DNA of 64,000 nt from Paraspadella gotoi (taxonomy: Eukaryota; Chaetognatha): the NCBI GenBank assembly GCA_051294375.1, contig CM119264.1, positions 2,497,631 through 2,561,630 on the forward strand, read 5' to 3'. The translations under genes and the position numbers were made by a program. Positions 1 to 12,280 of the stretch are shown here, one piece after another. The notes below the pieces were generated by a model that was not told the origin of the DNA, ran no database searches, and was given only the letters and a program-made list of their open reading frames with translations. Within the stretch, counting starts at the first letter, position 1. Each line of letters begins with the position of its first letter.

Positions 1-2083
1 CTCCGTGATCTCCGACATCTTATCCGCGGTGCAAATGAACTTGTGCAGTAACTGATAACGAGAAACAACACCTTTATTGCGTGCAGCTGCTGCAAACTTT
101 GCAGTCTTTGAAGCCGCCCAAAATGGCATTAGTACTTTATTATTGTAAGCGACGAGTCTGTCGCCGTTGGGCGCGTTGACGAGGATCCTCAAAGTCGTGG
201 AGAGATGATCGAAGGCTTTGGAAATCTTCAGCTCGGATTGAAGCATCCGGTCGCAATCAGAACCCAGTTGCAGAAGACGAGGAAGATACATCGAAAGCCA
301 GTCGCGTTCTTGTTGGAAATAGTTATCGCTGAAGAAGGAGGACGGAAAGAAAATCAATTATCCGTTTTGATGAAAAAATAAATTTCAACGCCCAACCTAT
401 CCGGGTAGTAATCTCTCGATCCGCCGAAAGACGAATCCACCGCGAAGGAAATTTTGAAGAGAAGACCTGAAGAATAAGATCGCAACGCTTTTAAAATGAG
501 TACATAATATAATATATATAATATATATAATAAAGAAAGAAATTAAAGAAAAGCGAGAAAAGGGAAATCCCAAACATTGGATCCGACCTTTCTTGAGTCT
601 GACTCTCGGTACTGAATTGGGTTCAGTGACGAATTTGACGAGGGTCGAGTCGTCGGCGAGGACGGGATGAGAAAGGATAAGATTGAGGTAAGTTTGAAAG
701 ACGCGACAATCGGCGGGAAGACGGCGATCGCTGCTCATCACCAGACTGGGGAGACTAGAGTCGGGGGAAGGCACCTGAGAAGAGGAGAGGACAAAGGATT
801 ACATTTTGGGGACGTTTTTAAGTCCTCACACTTGACTTACTTTATCGATGGAGGAACGCCTACTGTTTCCCTGGGAGTCTTGATTCAACCTTTCCGAATT
901 GGGCTTCCGAGGAAGCGGAGGGAAGATGAGGCCGGGGAAGTCGTTGGTCGTCGTCATGCAGTCGTGGAGCCACTCAAAGTCCTCGAAGGATCGATCCACT
1001 ACGAAGTCTTCGCCTGTAGGCGTGGGGGGGGGAGAGTTAGTTAATTTTAAACATTAAAATTATTTGTATATTCTTTTTTCTTCTCACCAGTGGCCTCGCG
1101 ACGGGAATGAAGCGCGAATCGAATCGAGTGGCCATCGAGAGCGACGTTGGTGCATCGAACCACGAGCGAAGGATAAGTTCTGTAAATTTAATCTTTAAAT
1201 AATAAATATCATTCTAAAAAAAATATTTTTCTAAAATTAACGATTAAACAAATCTTATCACTTTGGAAGACTTTGCGCACGCGCGGAGGCCTTTCGGTCC
1301 ACGTCGGATCCTTGTCGAGAAGGATCGGGGATTATCGCCGTTGACGACGAACGGGAATCTGAAAGACAAAAATAGAAAAATGAAAGAAACGCGAGATTTT
1401 CTACATCAAATAAAATAAGGACTTATTAAGGAGCGTTGACTGGCGGAAGCGTTACCCTCTGATTTCTCTTCATGCGAAGCTCGTTCCTTTTCTTCTTCTT
1501 TTCTTTCTTCCGTCGCTTCCGGTTCTTCGCGTCTCGCCTCCTCCTCATCTTCTCCGGCGGCAGAGTCGATGTTCTCCGCGATGACGACCAACCGCGGCGC
1601 TGGCGTCCCGGCCGAGTCTCCGTCGCCCACTCGATCGTCAAGAGAGTCAACTTCCGAGGACAATTCCGCCAAGGCTTCGTGGGGAGCGTCGTCCTCGACG
1701 GCATCGTCGGCGTCTTTTTCACCGCCAGCGAATCTCGCTCCGTCTTTTCGCCCGGGAGCGCGGGCCAAGACCTCCGTCGGACCGGAAGGTCCCTCTTCGT
1801 CCACCGGTTGCGGAGGATCGGCCTCGGCACCCTCGGCGTCGCCTCGGACGCCGGCGACGACCTCAGCCAAGTCGTCGGGGATTTTGGCGGGAGTCTCTAC
1901 CGAATGGTCGTCCTGGTTCGGGTGAGGAGTCGAGTTAGAGTCCTTGTCGACCGATACTGTATCGGTGGAAGCGGAAGCAGCGGCCGGAGGAAAGTCTTCA
2001 TCGCCCGCAGAGAGCGAGGGAGAATTGTCTACGGTGAGTTTCGCCGGCTGGGGATCCACGATTGAATTCTCAGAGTCATTCAT
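1..2083 (-). CDS. PX-BAR sorting nexin, SNX5/SNX6-like (5' part, runs off left edge)
   Basis: Retromer-associated sorting nexins of this family bind membranes through a PX domain and a curved BAR dimer on endosomes. Exons on the minus strand: 2083-1456 (ATG at 2083), 1360-1262, 1179-1088, 1013-841, 774-588, 466-397, 328-136 and 51-1. Every junction has GT-AG signals and keeps phase. The first exon encodes about 209 residues rich in Asp, Glu, Ser and Pro. The PX domain follows with motifs RSFEDFEWLHD, PGLIFPPLPRKP and YLNLILSHPVL, and a spacer of about 44 residues after the PPLPRKP loop, as in SNX5/6/32. The BAR part opens with DNYFQQERDWL. The last intron (135-52) is inferred because removing it restores SNX5-like spacing; reading through is also open. 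The long acidic N-terminus is unlike SNX5/6 and more like SNX1/2. Family is secure; SNX5/6 assignment is likely. Confidence 0.82.
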
Positions 2084-2135
2084 CTCTGGAAATAAACATT
2101 AAATAAAAGTCGTTGGATGTCAAAAATATTTCCAA

Positions 2136-2360
2136 AAACGGGGGTAATTTTACTTTCGCCGACCGGGGTTAGAGGTTAAAGGTTAGGTTAGTTTAGGGGT
2201 GGTTTAGAGTTAAGAGGTGTTGGAGGCGGATTTATGGGGATTTGCAGGTGGGTTTAGAGTGAGGGTAATTAAGTAATTTTTTTAAATAAATATTTTTAAA
2301 TGATTTTTTTCAAAATACGCCAAAACTCCGGTCGGCGAAAGTAAAATTTAGCCCCAAAAC
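2136..2360. mobile_element. MITE-like element with terminal inverted repeats
   Basis: Positions 2141-2355 are bounded by inverted repeats of about 28 bases. The left end reads GGGGGTAATTTTACTTTCGC and continues CGACCGG. The reverse complement of the right end reads GGGGCTAAATTTTACTTTCG and continues CCGACCGG. The sequence AAAAC flanks both sides (2136-2140 and 2356-2360) and could be a 5-base target duplication. The interior of about 150 bases is a G/T-rich run of GGTTAG-like words and then AT-rich sequence, with no coding capacity. This looks like a non-autonomous DNA transposon. The family is unknown. Confidence 0.6.
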
Positions 2361-3196
2361 AAATCGACCGAAATCTTCTAAAACTTACCAATGACAATTT
2401 TAAATTTCCTTTAGAGAGTAAATATTCCAGTCATGCCGACCCAAGTATCACAGATTAAAGGAAAGGAATCGAGGGGGAAAGGGAACATCCACGTCCCACG
2501 CGAATCGGGATGCAACGAAATTGGCTCAAAGCAGAAACTCGGTGGTCGTCAAGGCTTAACCGTTTCTCGTCGTTGGCGCCCGGGATTCCAGGAATGAAAA
2601 GTTTTGGGCTGAACATGAATGAAGGGGGGAGGTTCCGACTTGGGAAGGAGATCTCCTGGCGAGAAGGAGAAGAAGGAGAAGGTCGAGGAGAATTGAGACC
2701 AAAACAAAATGACAAATCCTGTTTGATATTGTTAAAATACTGAACCCGCTACGCTCGCTGAACAAATCTGTTAACAATTAAATATTAAATAAACAGATAA
2801 TTATTATATCGGTTTATTTCATACGTAAATAGTGAAGGCATGAGACCAATGCTGAAATATTATTGTTTAGAATTCTTTTAATTTTTCTTGTTCGCCGTTT
2901 CGTCATTCGAAATGATGAACCAAAATGTCGATGATAAACCAAGTCTTAGCTTTTCCGACCTACGAATATTTTAATTTTGTTGATTTGTTTTTAATATCTA
3001 TGATAATAAAGAAAAATGAATTACAGAAGCACCAACCTCAAGCGGACAAAAACAATTCTGGAAATAAGTATAAGTAAACAAAAAACGAGGGCATTTCAAC
3101 TCCTGGTGTATAACAAAATGGGTCCAAAAAGAAAACATATAAAATGTTTGTAAATGTATTTTCATCCATGATTAAAAAAGAAAAATTGAATCCTGA
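2361..3196. other. Intergenic gap between sorting nexin start and laminin gamma stop
   Basis: No convincing exon is seen. The stretch contains the presumed promoter and 5' UTR of the sorting nexin gene at its left end and the laminin gamma 3' UTR at its right end. Open frames around 2455-2777 lack splice context and family resemblance. The region from 2760 to 3190 is AT-rich. Confidence 0.5.
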
Positions 3197-6100
3197 TCAT
3201 TTCCGATTGGATTCTTGCTCCAGCAACTGAGGGCATTCTGATCTTTCGGGAAAAGGGAGGGCGGCTCGAATCATCTCAACGTTGGTCACCTCCGCCTCCA
3301 TCTTGTCCGCTTCCGCCGCCACCAACTCGAGAAACTTCTCCTGCTGTCGCCCGCCGACCTCGAACTGTGCAATCAGTTCGTCCAACATCAAATCTAAGGA
3401 AAAATGCGGAAAATGCGACGAAATGGAAAAAGAGAAATGACTTTAAAGGAAAAGAAACTAGAAAGACGAAACCTTTGACTTTGTTTTCAACGTCCTTTAA
3501 CTGCGATTCGAGACCCTTGTAGTCCAGAGGTTCTGGGTCTCCCAGTCGAGCCAACTCATCCATGATCTTTTGCAATCGGGCCAAAGTGTCGTCGGCTTTA
3601 ATGATGGTCACTCCCGACTTTTGCGTCGTTTTGCGGGCCTCTTGCGTCGACGCCACCGCTCTGCATCCCATAAGAACAATATTACCATATAAACGATCTA
3701 ACGCAATTACATAATACATATGCATAATATTTCTCAAGGAAAAGAAACCTTTCGACATCCATTTTAGTGGTGGTTTCGACGTCGCGCAGTTGGGTCTCGG
3801 CGGATTGAAATTCGAAAGACTGAAGACCCTGAGCGCGACGTCTCACTTCCGACGCGATCTTCGACGTCTCCGCGGTTTCGGTGACGAGCGACGTCGCGTT
3901 AACCTCGATCAACGCGCTCAGACTTGGGAATGCAGACAAGACGATCGATCAATCGAAAGATAAAGAAGAAACCGCGTCAATCTCTTCCTTACTTGTAGGC
4001 CTCTTTGGAATTGTCGAAGGCTCTTTGCGCGGTTTTCTCGCTTCTGTTCCTCGTCCACCGCGCGTCGAGTTGCGCGACCGACTTCTCCACGTGATCCAAG
4101 AGTTTGAGGATGTCGTCGACGCGGCTGAGGGCGTCCTCGGCTTCTTGCTGCGAGGAAGTCACCCTTTTGTCGAAGTTGGAGAGAGTCTCCAACGTTCGTT
4201 GAGCTTCCCCTGGAAAGAAACGAAAAATATTTATTCTGTTCAAATCAATAATCGATTATTTTTTTTTTTACCCAAAATCCCCGAGGGAGGCTCGATGAGC
4301 TTTCGAGCTTCTTCGGCCTTCATCTTCGCCGTCATGGCCTCTTCGAGGAGCGCCTCCAACGTCTGCTGGGCCGCGAGCGCTTCTTCAAATATTCGATTGC
4401 CCTCGGCGATGGCCGTCTCCACCTTGTTGAGGATCTCACGGTGTCGCGACTTGAGGCTGTTGGACGCTAGAAAAAAACAAAACGTAAGCTGCAAAACTGC
4501 AATACATTGGAATTAAAGAAAACTCGAGATGATTACCTCTCTCGATCGTCTTGGCTTGCTTTTTAACTTTGGCCGTGTTCTTCTTGATAATCTCCGACAC
4601 TCCGGGCGGATGTCCTCGAACTTCCTCAAACAGTCGGTGCGACTCTCTCAGGTTCGCCTCCGCCTCATCGTAATTCTCCCGACTTTTTTCTCTCGTTCGT
4701 TGAAAGCGAAAGTCGAGACTCTCCACGTCGGCGCGGAGGCGCTGCAGGGCCACGCTCAGCGCCGTCGCGTTTTCTAATGCGACATTGAGGCGCTCGTTGG
4801 CATCGTTGGAAAAGGAGGCGGCCTTGCTCGCCGTGTCGATGATCGAAGTGGCAGAGTTGCGATGAGCCTCGGCCAAAGACTCGGATTCTTTGAGGGAAAA
4901 TGGAAGAGAAGAATCAAAAGAAACTCATCCGTCTATCCCTCTCAAACCTTTGGCCAGTTTCTCGGTGCCGAGTCCGTCCTTGGTCTCCAACTCTTTGGCC
5001 CGCTTCAACCAATCCTTGAGCTCCTCCAACAGGTCGTCAAAATCGAGGAGTTTTTCCTCGCTCCTTTCCCGCGCGTCCTCGGCGGCGTCGACCTCGAGAC
5101 CGGCCACGTCCGAGGTGCGAATCAGCAGCGTCTTGTTGCGGTCGACGGCGTCGAGGAAATCGAGGAGGCGATCGAAATCATCGCTGAAGGACTGGAATCG
5201 CTGAGGAGCGGGGGCTGAGGGCGGGGAGAGGGGGGGTGGAGGGGGGAGTCCAAGACAGAATCGGGGAAATCAATTTTTAGGTCATAGGAAAGAGGGGTAG
5301 GGAGAGGAGAGACAAGCGCCTTATTTTCAATATTTTAAACAATCTAATGATTCAACGCCAACGTTGATCAAATTCCTACTTTCCAAAATGACCCATTTTC
5401 TGATTAGAATCAGCGTCAAACCTTAGTAATCTTACCTGACCCAATATCCATCTTACAACTTCACCTTTCGTGACTCGTTGATAAAACTCGTCGATCTTTC
5501 CTTCGACATCCTCGATCATCCTCTCCGCCTCTTCGTCCGTCACGTTGTGCTGCTGCACTCCCGCGGCCAGGATGTTCTTAAGACGCTTCACCTCCTTCCG
5601 GTGCTTCTCGACGCCGCGTTGCACGAGCGAATAACATCCGGGACACTCGAAGCAGCGCCGCGTGCTGGCGTCGAGACCGAACATGTTCTCGGCGCAGCGG
5701 TCGCATTTGTCCCCGACGACGTTCTCCACGCAGATGCAGCGGCCGATCGGGTCGCAGACGCGGGACATGCTGCCAACGGGGTCGCAGCCGCAGGGACGGC
5801 AGCCTTGAGACGAGAGGTCGAAGAAGCCTTTGGCGCAGACGTCGCACTTGCGGCCGGCGACTCCGGGTTTGCAGAGGCATTGACCGTCTTCGCTGCAGTC
5901 GGGGCCGACGGCGCCAAGAGAGTCGCAGCCGCAGGCGATGACGACAGCGACGCCGCCGCCCGACGCAGCCTCGGGGTTCCAGCGGAATCCTCGCTCGGGG
6001 CGATCGCACCTGCGGCCGCCAACGCGATCCACGCAGCGGCAGGAGCCGTCGGAGCCGCAGCTGCCGAAACCGCCATCGACGGTGCCGCGCGGATGACACT

Positions 6101-9100
6101 CGCAACGGGTGCAGTTGGCGTGGCGTCCGGGAATTACGGCCACGCCGAAGTGACCAGGGAGGCAACGCTCGCAATGGCGCCCTTCCGTGTTGTGGATGCC
6201 TTGAGGCACCCTGCCGGTTCTGGCGTCGCAGTTGCGATGGCGTTGGCGTCAACGTTGTTGTGGCAGGTGCAGGGCGACAGATGCAACCGCCGTGTCCGAT
6301 TTGGTCAGCGTCGCAAGAGTCGATCGAACCGAAGAATCCTTCCGCGCAAGCCTTGCAGCGCGGCCCCGCATAACTTGTAACAAAAGAGCAACGAGAATAA
6401 TATATTTTTCCTCCTTCTTCTCTCTCTCTCTCTTCTCTCTCTATCTTCTCTTCTCACCCAATTGGGCAACCAACGCAGACGAGCATCCCTTCTCTCTCCA
6501 CGCAAGTCGCCGTCGATGGGCACGGGCATTTCTGGCAATCTTCGAGTCGCCCTCGCGTCGCATCGCCGAAAAACCCGCGACGACATCTTTCGCAGTTTTC
6601 GCCGTCGGTGTTGTGGTCGCAGATGCAGCGTCCCGTCGCGACGTCGCAGCTGGAGGAATGCCCGTTGCAGGTGCAAGGAACGCAGGGAGAGATGTTGTCA
6701 CCGTTTTTCATCTCGCGTCGAAAACCGGGGGCGCAATCCTCGCAAAATTGGCCGACGTAACCCTGAAATAGAAATGGGGGAGAAAAAGAAAATAGTAATT
6801 GAGCTTATTATCCCTTCACTTTTGTCTCTCACCTTCGGACAAGAACACTGCTCGACGAAATCCGCCCCTTCCTCTCTGCTCTTCCCCAAGGCCGCCGACT
6901 CCAGCTGAACGTCGTCCAGCTCTCCAGCGCCTCCGCTGGTGTAGGTGGCACGGATCTTGATGCAGAGGACGTCGGAGAGGAGCTCCTGGAACTGGGCGCT
7001 GGTCAAGCGGGGCGACCAGGAGTAGTTGGGATGTTCGTGAAGGCGGAAGGTGTAGAGACGGGGAGTTTGATCGGGGATCGAGTTTCCTTGTTCGAAGATC
7101 GGGATGGAGACGGTGAATCTGATGGGGGAGTTGAAAAGTTAAGGAAACCCCGAAAGAGAGAGAGAGAGAGAGAAAAAGAAAGAGAGATATCCTTACTTCC
7201 TCCCCTCGATGACGACGTCGGCTCTCGACGCCTGGGCGCGTCCGGACGAAATGGAGAATCGAAAGGAGAGACGCTGATTGTAAGAGAAGCGTTGGTCGCC
7301 GAGAAAGCGATCGGGAGCGTTAAAGTAATGATTGTACACGGGCGATCCACGGTCGTGATTCAGGGACTGAGAAAGTTAAGAAATATTATCGGCGATGCGC
7401 TTTTGTTTTAATTAAAAAAAACAAATTTGAGAGAAAGTTGTAAAAACCTCCTCGTTTCGGTTCCAGGCGACGACGCCGGAGTCGGCGCCCGTGGAATCGA
7501 CTGACGTCCAACCGTCGGCCGAAGATCGAAAGTCGGAGGCGATCGTTCGTCGGCGAAACTGAGACGCGGACCGACAAGCCGACGAATGACCGAAGCAGAA
7601 GCACGAGGTGCAGCCTGTGAATGAAGAGGAGTAAATCTCAATCGAGGATCAACGATCGGTCAAATGTTTTTTTTTTAATATCACCAAAATCGTTTGATTT
7701 GTCCAAATTAAAGAATCCCGGTTTGCATCTGTCGCAATCGTCGCCTTCCACGTTTTCTTTACACCTGCACCTCCCAGTCTCGACGTCGCAGGAAGGGCTG
7801 TTGTTGACCGAGCCGCGATCGCTGCACGTGCAGCTTCGACAACCTCGAGGTAAGTCGCAAAAGAGCGTAAATATTTGAAGGCGATTCATTTATTTAAATA
7901 ATTATTTGAAGGCGATTTATTTATTTAAATCCTAAAATGAAACCTTGATGAGAAAATCCGAAGTGTCCTTGTTCGCATCTGTCGCATTTATCCCCGTCGA
8001 CGCCGGTGTGACAGGTGCATCGCCCAGAGACGTCGCACCTCTCCGTCAAACTGCCGAGTGGATCGCATCCGCAGGGAACGCAGTCCGAAGTTCGAGAATC
8101 GCGGTAGAAGCCGACCTGTTGAGAGAAGAAAGACGGAGGAACGATATTGATGCCTTTTTGTTCAGATCAGTTACCTTGCACTCCTCGCAATGAGGTCCGG
8201 CCGTGTTCTTCCGGCAGTCGAGGCATCTCCCTCCTCGTCCGGTGCGACGGAAGAGATCTTCGTCGAAGCTGCATCTGTGTGAGAGGCCGTTGCACTCGCA
8301 GGCGCGACAGACTCGAGGGTCGGCTTCCGTGGCTTTGCCCCAGGGACGATCTTGATAAAAGGGGAGGCACTCGCCGCAGTCGGGTCCTGATGGAATTTAG
8401 GAGAGGCGATGTCATTTTATTCATTTTTTTGACAACCACAATATTATTGTAGCCTCCAGTAAACTTTTTTTTTATTATTACATTCTTCCCATGATCTTCC
8501 CCCCCTTTTTTTTAACCGGTGGTGTGATGTTCGCACTGACACACGAGTCTCGCCGACAATCCTTCGCCCGTGCTCATGACGCAGTGACTCGCGTGTCCGT
8601 TGCATTTGCATCGACCGCCGACGGAAAGATCGGAGATGGCGTAATAGTATGATCTGATTTTATTTTTTTTTTTTGGGGGGGGGGAGTTTGGTCGGTCAAT
8701 CGCTAAAAAATATTAGGACCGGCAATTCGAAGTATTGGGTCGCGTTATCTTTGTTAACGCGAACGTATTTCGATAGGAAAAGCAAATACACACAGACAGA
8801 CCGATCGCGGAACAACAACTCAATCGGCGACCAACTTGAGAACTTTGGGGTCGTGAAAGACTTCGTCGCCGAAGGTGTTGAGGCGATCGAGGGTGATGCG
8901 GAGGGCTGAGGCGGTGACCCACTCTTGGAGTTCTTCAGACTCGTTGAAGCGGTCGCGGGAGGGTCGACCTGGACGAGCGGTTGGGCGGGGCAAAGACGGG
9001 AGAGACTCGAATACGGAGTATTTTAAAAATGATTTTTTTTAATTACTTTTTATTACTATTAGCTTAATTGAGCCTAATAAAACAGTTGGGGGGGGGGGAG

Positions 9101-10270
9101 AAAAGTTAGAAACTAATTACCGTAGTCATTGAGTTATTAAAAAAATCCGCTATTTTTGTCAGCCGTAACTAAGCCTCGTTAGTAGTTAACCTACTTTCCA
9201 GCGTGGAGAAGGGAACGTTGGCGTTGGTGAGCGGACTGATGTCCGAAAACTCGTCCGTACATAGAGCAACTTTCTCGTTTCCCACTCGGACGTAACCGCG
9301 ACGATCCACGCCGTAGGTAGAACGACAGGAAGCAGAGTAATACTGTAACAGTCAACGAAAAATGAAATAAAATAAAATAAAATAAAATAAAATAAATGCT
9401 CGAATATTAAACTCAAGATCGACGAGACCTGATAAGGTTCCCATGGACGATCGGCCTCGGTCTTCTTGAAGATGGCGAAGGACTCTGGTACGGAGGTGCG
9501 GAACCTCAGCCTGACGTAAGTGATCTCGAAAGTCTTGTGCAAATCGAGGGTGAGGTTGACGGACGAGCGGTGGACGCCCTGCAGCATCGTCTCCGATTGC
9601 CACCAGGTCTGGTTGAGGTTGTCGTTCCAAAAGTCGGTCAAGAATCGAGGAGGGTGAGACTTGGATGGAGAGCGAGCGTCGCAGATGTCGCATTCGCGGG
9701 TGGCGCCGGTAGCGCCTTCGGGAGGGGAAGAGAAAGAGATAGAGAGATAGAGAGAGAAAGAGAGAGAGAAGGGAAGGGAGAGCACTGAGCAGCAACAGAG
9801 TTGGGATTAACTTTTTTTTCGTTAAACTTAGGTCAAAGCTCTAAGCAAAGGGCGAAAGCTTTTTAGCCTTTTATGTAATGAATAAAATTCGGAAAGCTAG
9901 ACAAAAACGTAAAATACAAAAGCGATCCTGCAAATCATCCTCCAGAGACTTCTTCCGCTTTACCCGTCTGACGGCAGAATTGAATGGCTGGCAGCCCGCA
10001 GGTGCTCGTCGCTTCCACCTCCATGTTGTAGGCGGCGTTGACGAATGGAGGAATGCATCGTTTGGGTCGCCCCTAAGAAGGGTCGTCATTTGCTTAATAA
10101 AAAGCTCATCGTGGAAAAACCACTTTCGCTACCTGACTGTCGTAACAACTCATGGGTACGCCGCCAGAGGGCGGAAAGGCCGCCGGTGGCCGACCCCGAT
10201 CCCAGGACGACTGCCCGCCGGCGAGACGCGACGCGTGGAGGAAGAAGAAGCAAAGAAAGAAAGTGAGCAT
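3197..10270 (-). CDS. Laminin subunit gamma (complete, 21 exons, one exon with apparent frameshift)
   Basis: Laminin gamma is one chain of the alpha-beta-gamma basement-membrane trimer. Exons: 10270-10133, 10072-9964, 9715-9429, 9342-9195, 8968-8836, 8653-8517, 8386-8175, 8115-7944, 7843-7685, 7614-7448, 7366-7197, 7118-6833, 6762-6458, 6373-5436, 5200-4948, 4887-4537, 4466-4272, 4209-3993, 3922-3749, 3660-3473, 3393-3197. The ATG at 10270 precedes a hydrophobic signal ([12 protein letters not shown]). Domain order is LN ([35 protein letters not shown]), LEa repeats, L4 domain, LEb repeats, then a long heptad coiled coil with a Cys near the C-terminus. Exon lengths sum to 4936, two short of 1646 codons; the loss sits near 6225-6275. 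The LEb text CDRPERGF has Pro where a Cys is usual. Alternative starts upstream at 10345 lack a signal-like context. The gamma assignment rests on the L4 placement and the nidogen-loop-like motif. Confidence 0.93.
6220..6280 (-). other. Two apparent single-base losses in laminin gamma exon 14
   Basis: Exon 14 opens in one frame ([14 protein letters not shown]), must be read in a second frame to give [11 protein letters not shown], and continues in a third from [17 protein letters not shown] onward. Two missing bases, near 6273 and near 6228, explain both shifts and make the total exon length divisible by three. The region is GC-rich and repetitive in sequence, so consensus error is more likely than a null allele. 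Confidence 0.75.
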
Positions 10271-12280
10271 GTTGGGTCTTTTGTTTTTTTGAAAAGAAGA
10301 GGAAGAGAAAAGACGCGGGTTCCGCGATCTTCGTTTTCGGTCCAAAATCGTGAGTCAAAACGTCATCGCCCTCTCCGAGAAAAATGGAAACGTCGCCTCT
10401 TTAAAGAACGGAGTTCGAATCCTTAACGAAGGACGGAACTCGAGACACGAAAACCGAACGACAAATATTTTTGACAAAGTGAAATTTTTTGTTTTGTTTA
10501 AAGTTACAACCGAAAAGAGAAAATGATTTTTGTTTGAACGGGGTCAACCCGTGGATGGGTTTAACTCTAAGAAAAAAGGCCGCGCTAATGAGAGGGAATG
10601 CCTCCGAGGGGAAAGTCTCCCGTTTGTGGCCCTCCGGCCAAAGGAGACGAGAGAAATCCCTCGCTAATTGTTTCGTGGATTTAGAGAGGGAGGGTAGGGG
10701 GGCGGAGCGAGGGGGCGCTCCTTTTGGAAATGATCTATTTATCGCTACTAAATAGCTAAGTGGCGCCTTTTTTTGGACTGAATCTAAAAAGCTGTGGCCG
10801 GCCGGATGTATTAGCTAATTATAGAGAGACGGACCTACGGACCGTCAAGTCGGACCGGGAAGGAAAAAAACAAACATCGTTGACTCTCGAGACAAGATCC
10901 GGGGAAAAATGAATAATGAGTCGATAAAAAAAAGCTTTATTTTTCAAGACTTGCTATAGTAAAAGCTCATGATTTTTTTTGTCCATTCACCAATTAATAC
11001 ACGCATCTTTGATAGATAGACACGAAATATTGAAACATACATTAACATAACAAAGTAAACTGTATAAAGTTTCATTCATTTTTTTTCGCCAAAAACCAGA
11101 ATTTAGTTTGCACTCAAATCAATTTATATATAGCGGACTACTGATATAGCTGATAGTACCAAAGGCAAAATCAGATAAAAATATTAAGCGTCTGGTATGT
11201 ACATAACGTAAAGAACATGATTGTAAAATGCAAAATTTGAAAAAGAATAGCACATTTTTTTCCAAAAGGTATTGGATAATGGGTAAAAACCAGTTCAGAT
11301 GGGCAAAACCTTTACAATAATTGGGTATTAACAATAAAGTACAAAACGAAAGGAGAGAAACTAGAGAGAGAGAGAGAGAGAGTAAAACTGAAAAAAAGTA
11401 ATCGTAACACCAAGTCTTAAAATAAAGTGGAATGTTGTTGAAATAAAAACAAGGTAAGATGGAATGTATATAAAAAAATATTAAATTTTAAATTCGTAAA
11501 TGTTGAGATCCATTTAAAAGGACGGACCAACTGAGATTACTACTTTTGATGACAATAACGAAAGGATTTTCTTGATAACATAGAGGACGAGATTTGTTTT
11601 CAGTATGCATGTAAATACTAATATTAAAATAATAACTTTATTAACATGCAAGAATCTTTTTAAAAAATCGTTGTTCCTTGATTGATAACTCAATTATACG
11701 AGGATTTAAACTGAAGTAAAAACCGTCAAATAAACAAAACAGAGATTCGAAAAGGGTTATGCCTAAAAGAGAGAATAATTAGATTTGAACATTTTTTTTT
11801 TCGGTATCCCCTTAGCCGTCCAATGAATTCCTCTAGACTCGCATCGAATTATCCCTCATTCCCCCCAAACAACAACCAAAAAAAATCTGAATGAGGTTTG
11901 ACAGATATTTTTTTATATCACGATGAAGGCATGTTACGGATTCCATCAGTTACGGTGCGCCTAATATTAACATGCATCACAAATCACAAACGTGGTAATG
12001 GATTTGATAAAAGCGTCACGAAGACCGAAGCGCGATTTTTCAAAATAGCTGGTCGGTCGGTCTCCAATCCGGGGGATGCACAAGAAAGAGATTGGAGGGA
12101 ACTGGGTTGTCGTTATTTTTTCAATAGATAAAAATTGCAAGAGCGACTCTTTTGTTATCCTCACTTTGTTTTTTTTATCCCATCACTTTTCGTCAAGTGA
12201 AAAAAATGTGATAAAAAATCCGGATCGCGGTACATTTTGCGAAATTTAATGTACGGAGTGCTAGTAATTGACAGTTTCTT
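10271..12280. other. Intergenic region between laminin gamma and the Caspr-like gene
   Basis: No gene is seen. The part next to 10271 should hold the laminin gamma promoter and 5' UTR. The part up to 12280 should hold the Caspr-like 3' UTR. It is AT-rich from about 10900, with a short (GA)n run at 11361-11381. Open frames here have no splice partners or recognisable content. Confidence 0.5.

Noticed and set aside
1472-2065. Plus-strand open frames of 118-197 residues
   Set aside because: They are antisense shadows of the acidic first exon of the sorting nexin gene.
5478-6380. A 300-residue Ala-rich plus-strand open frame
   Set aside because: It is the antisense of laminin gamma exon 14, where GC-rich codons keep other frames open.
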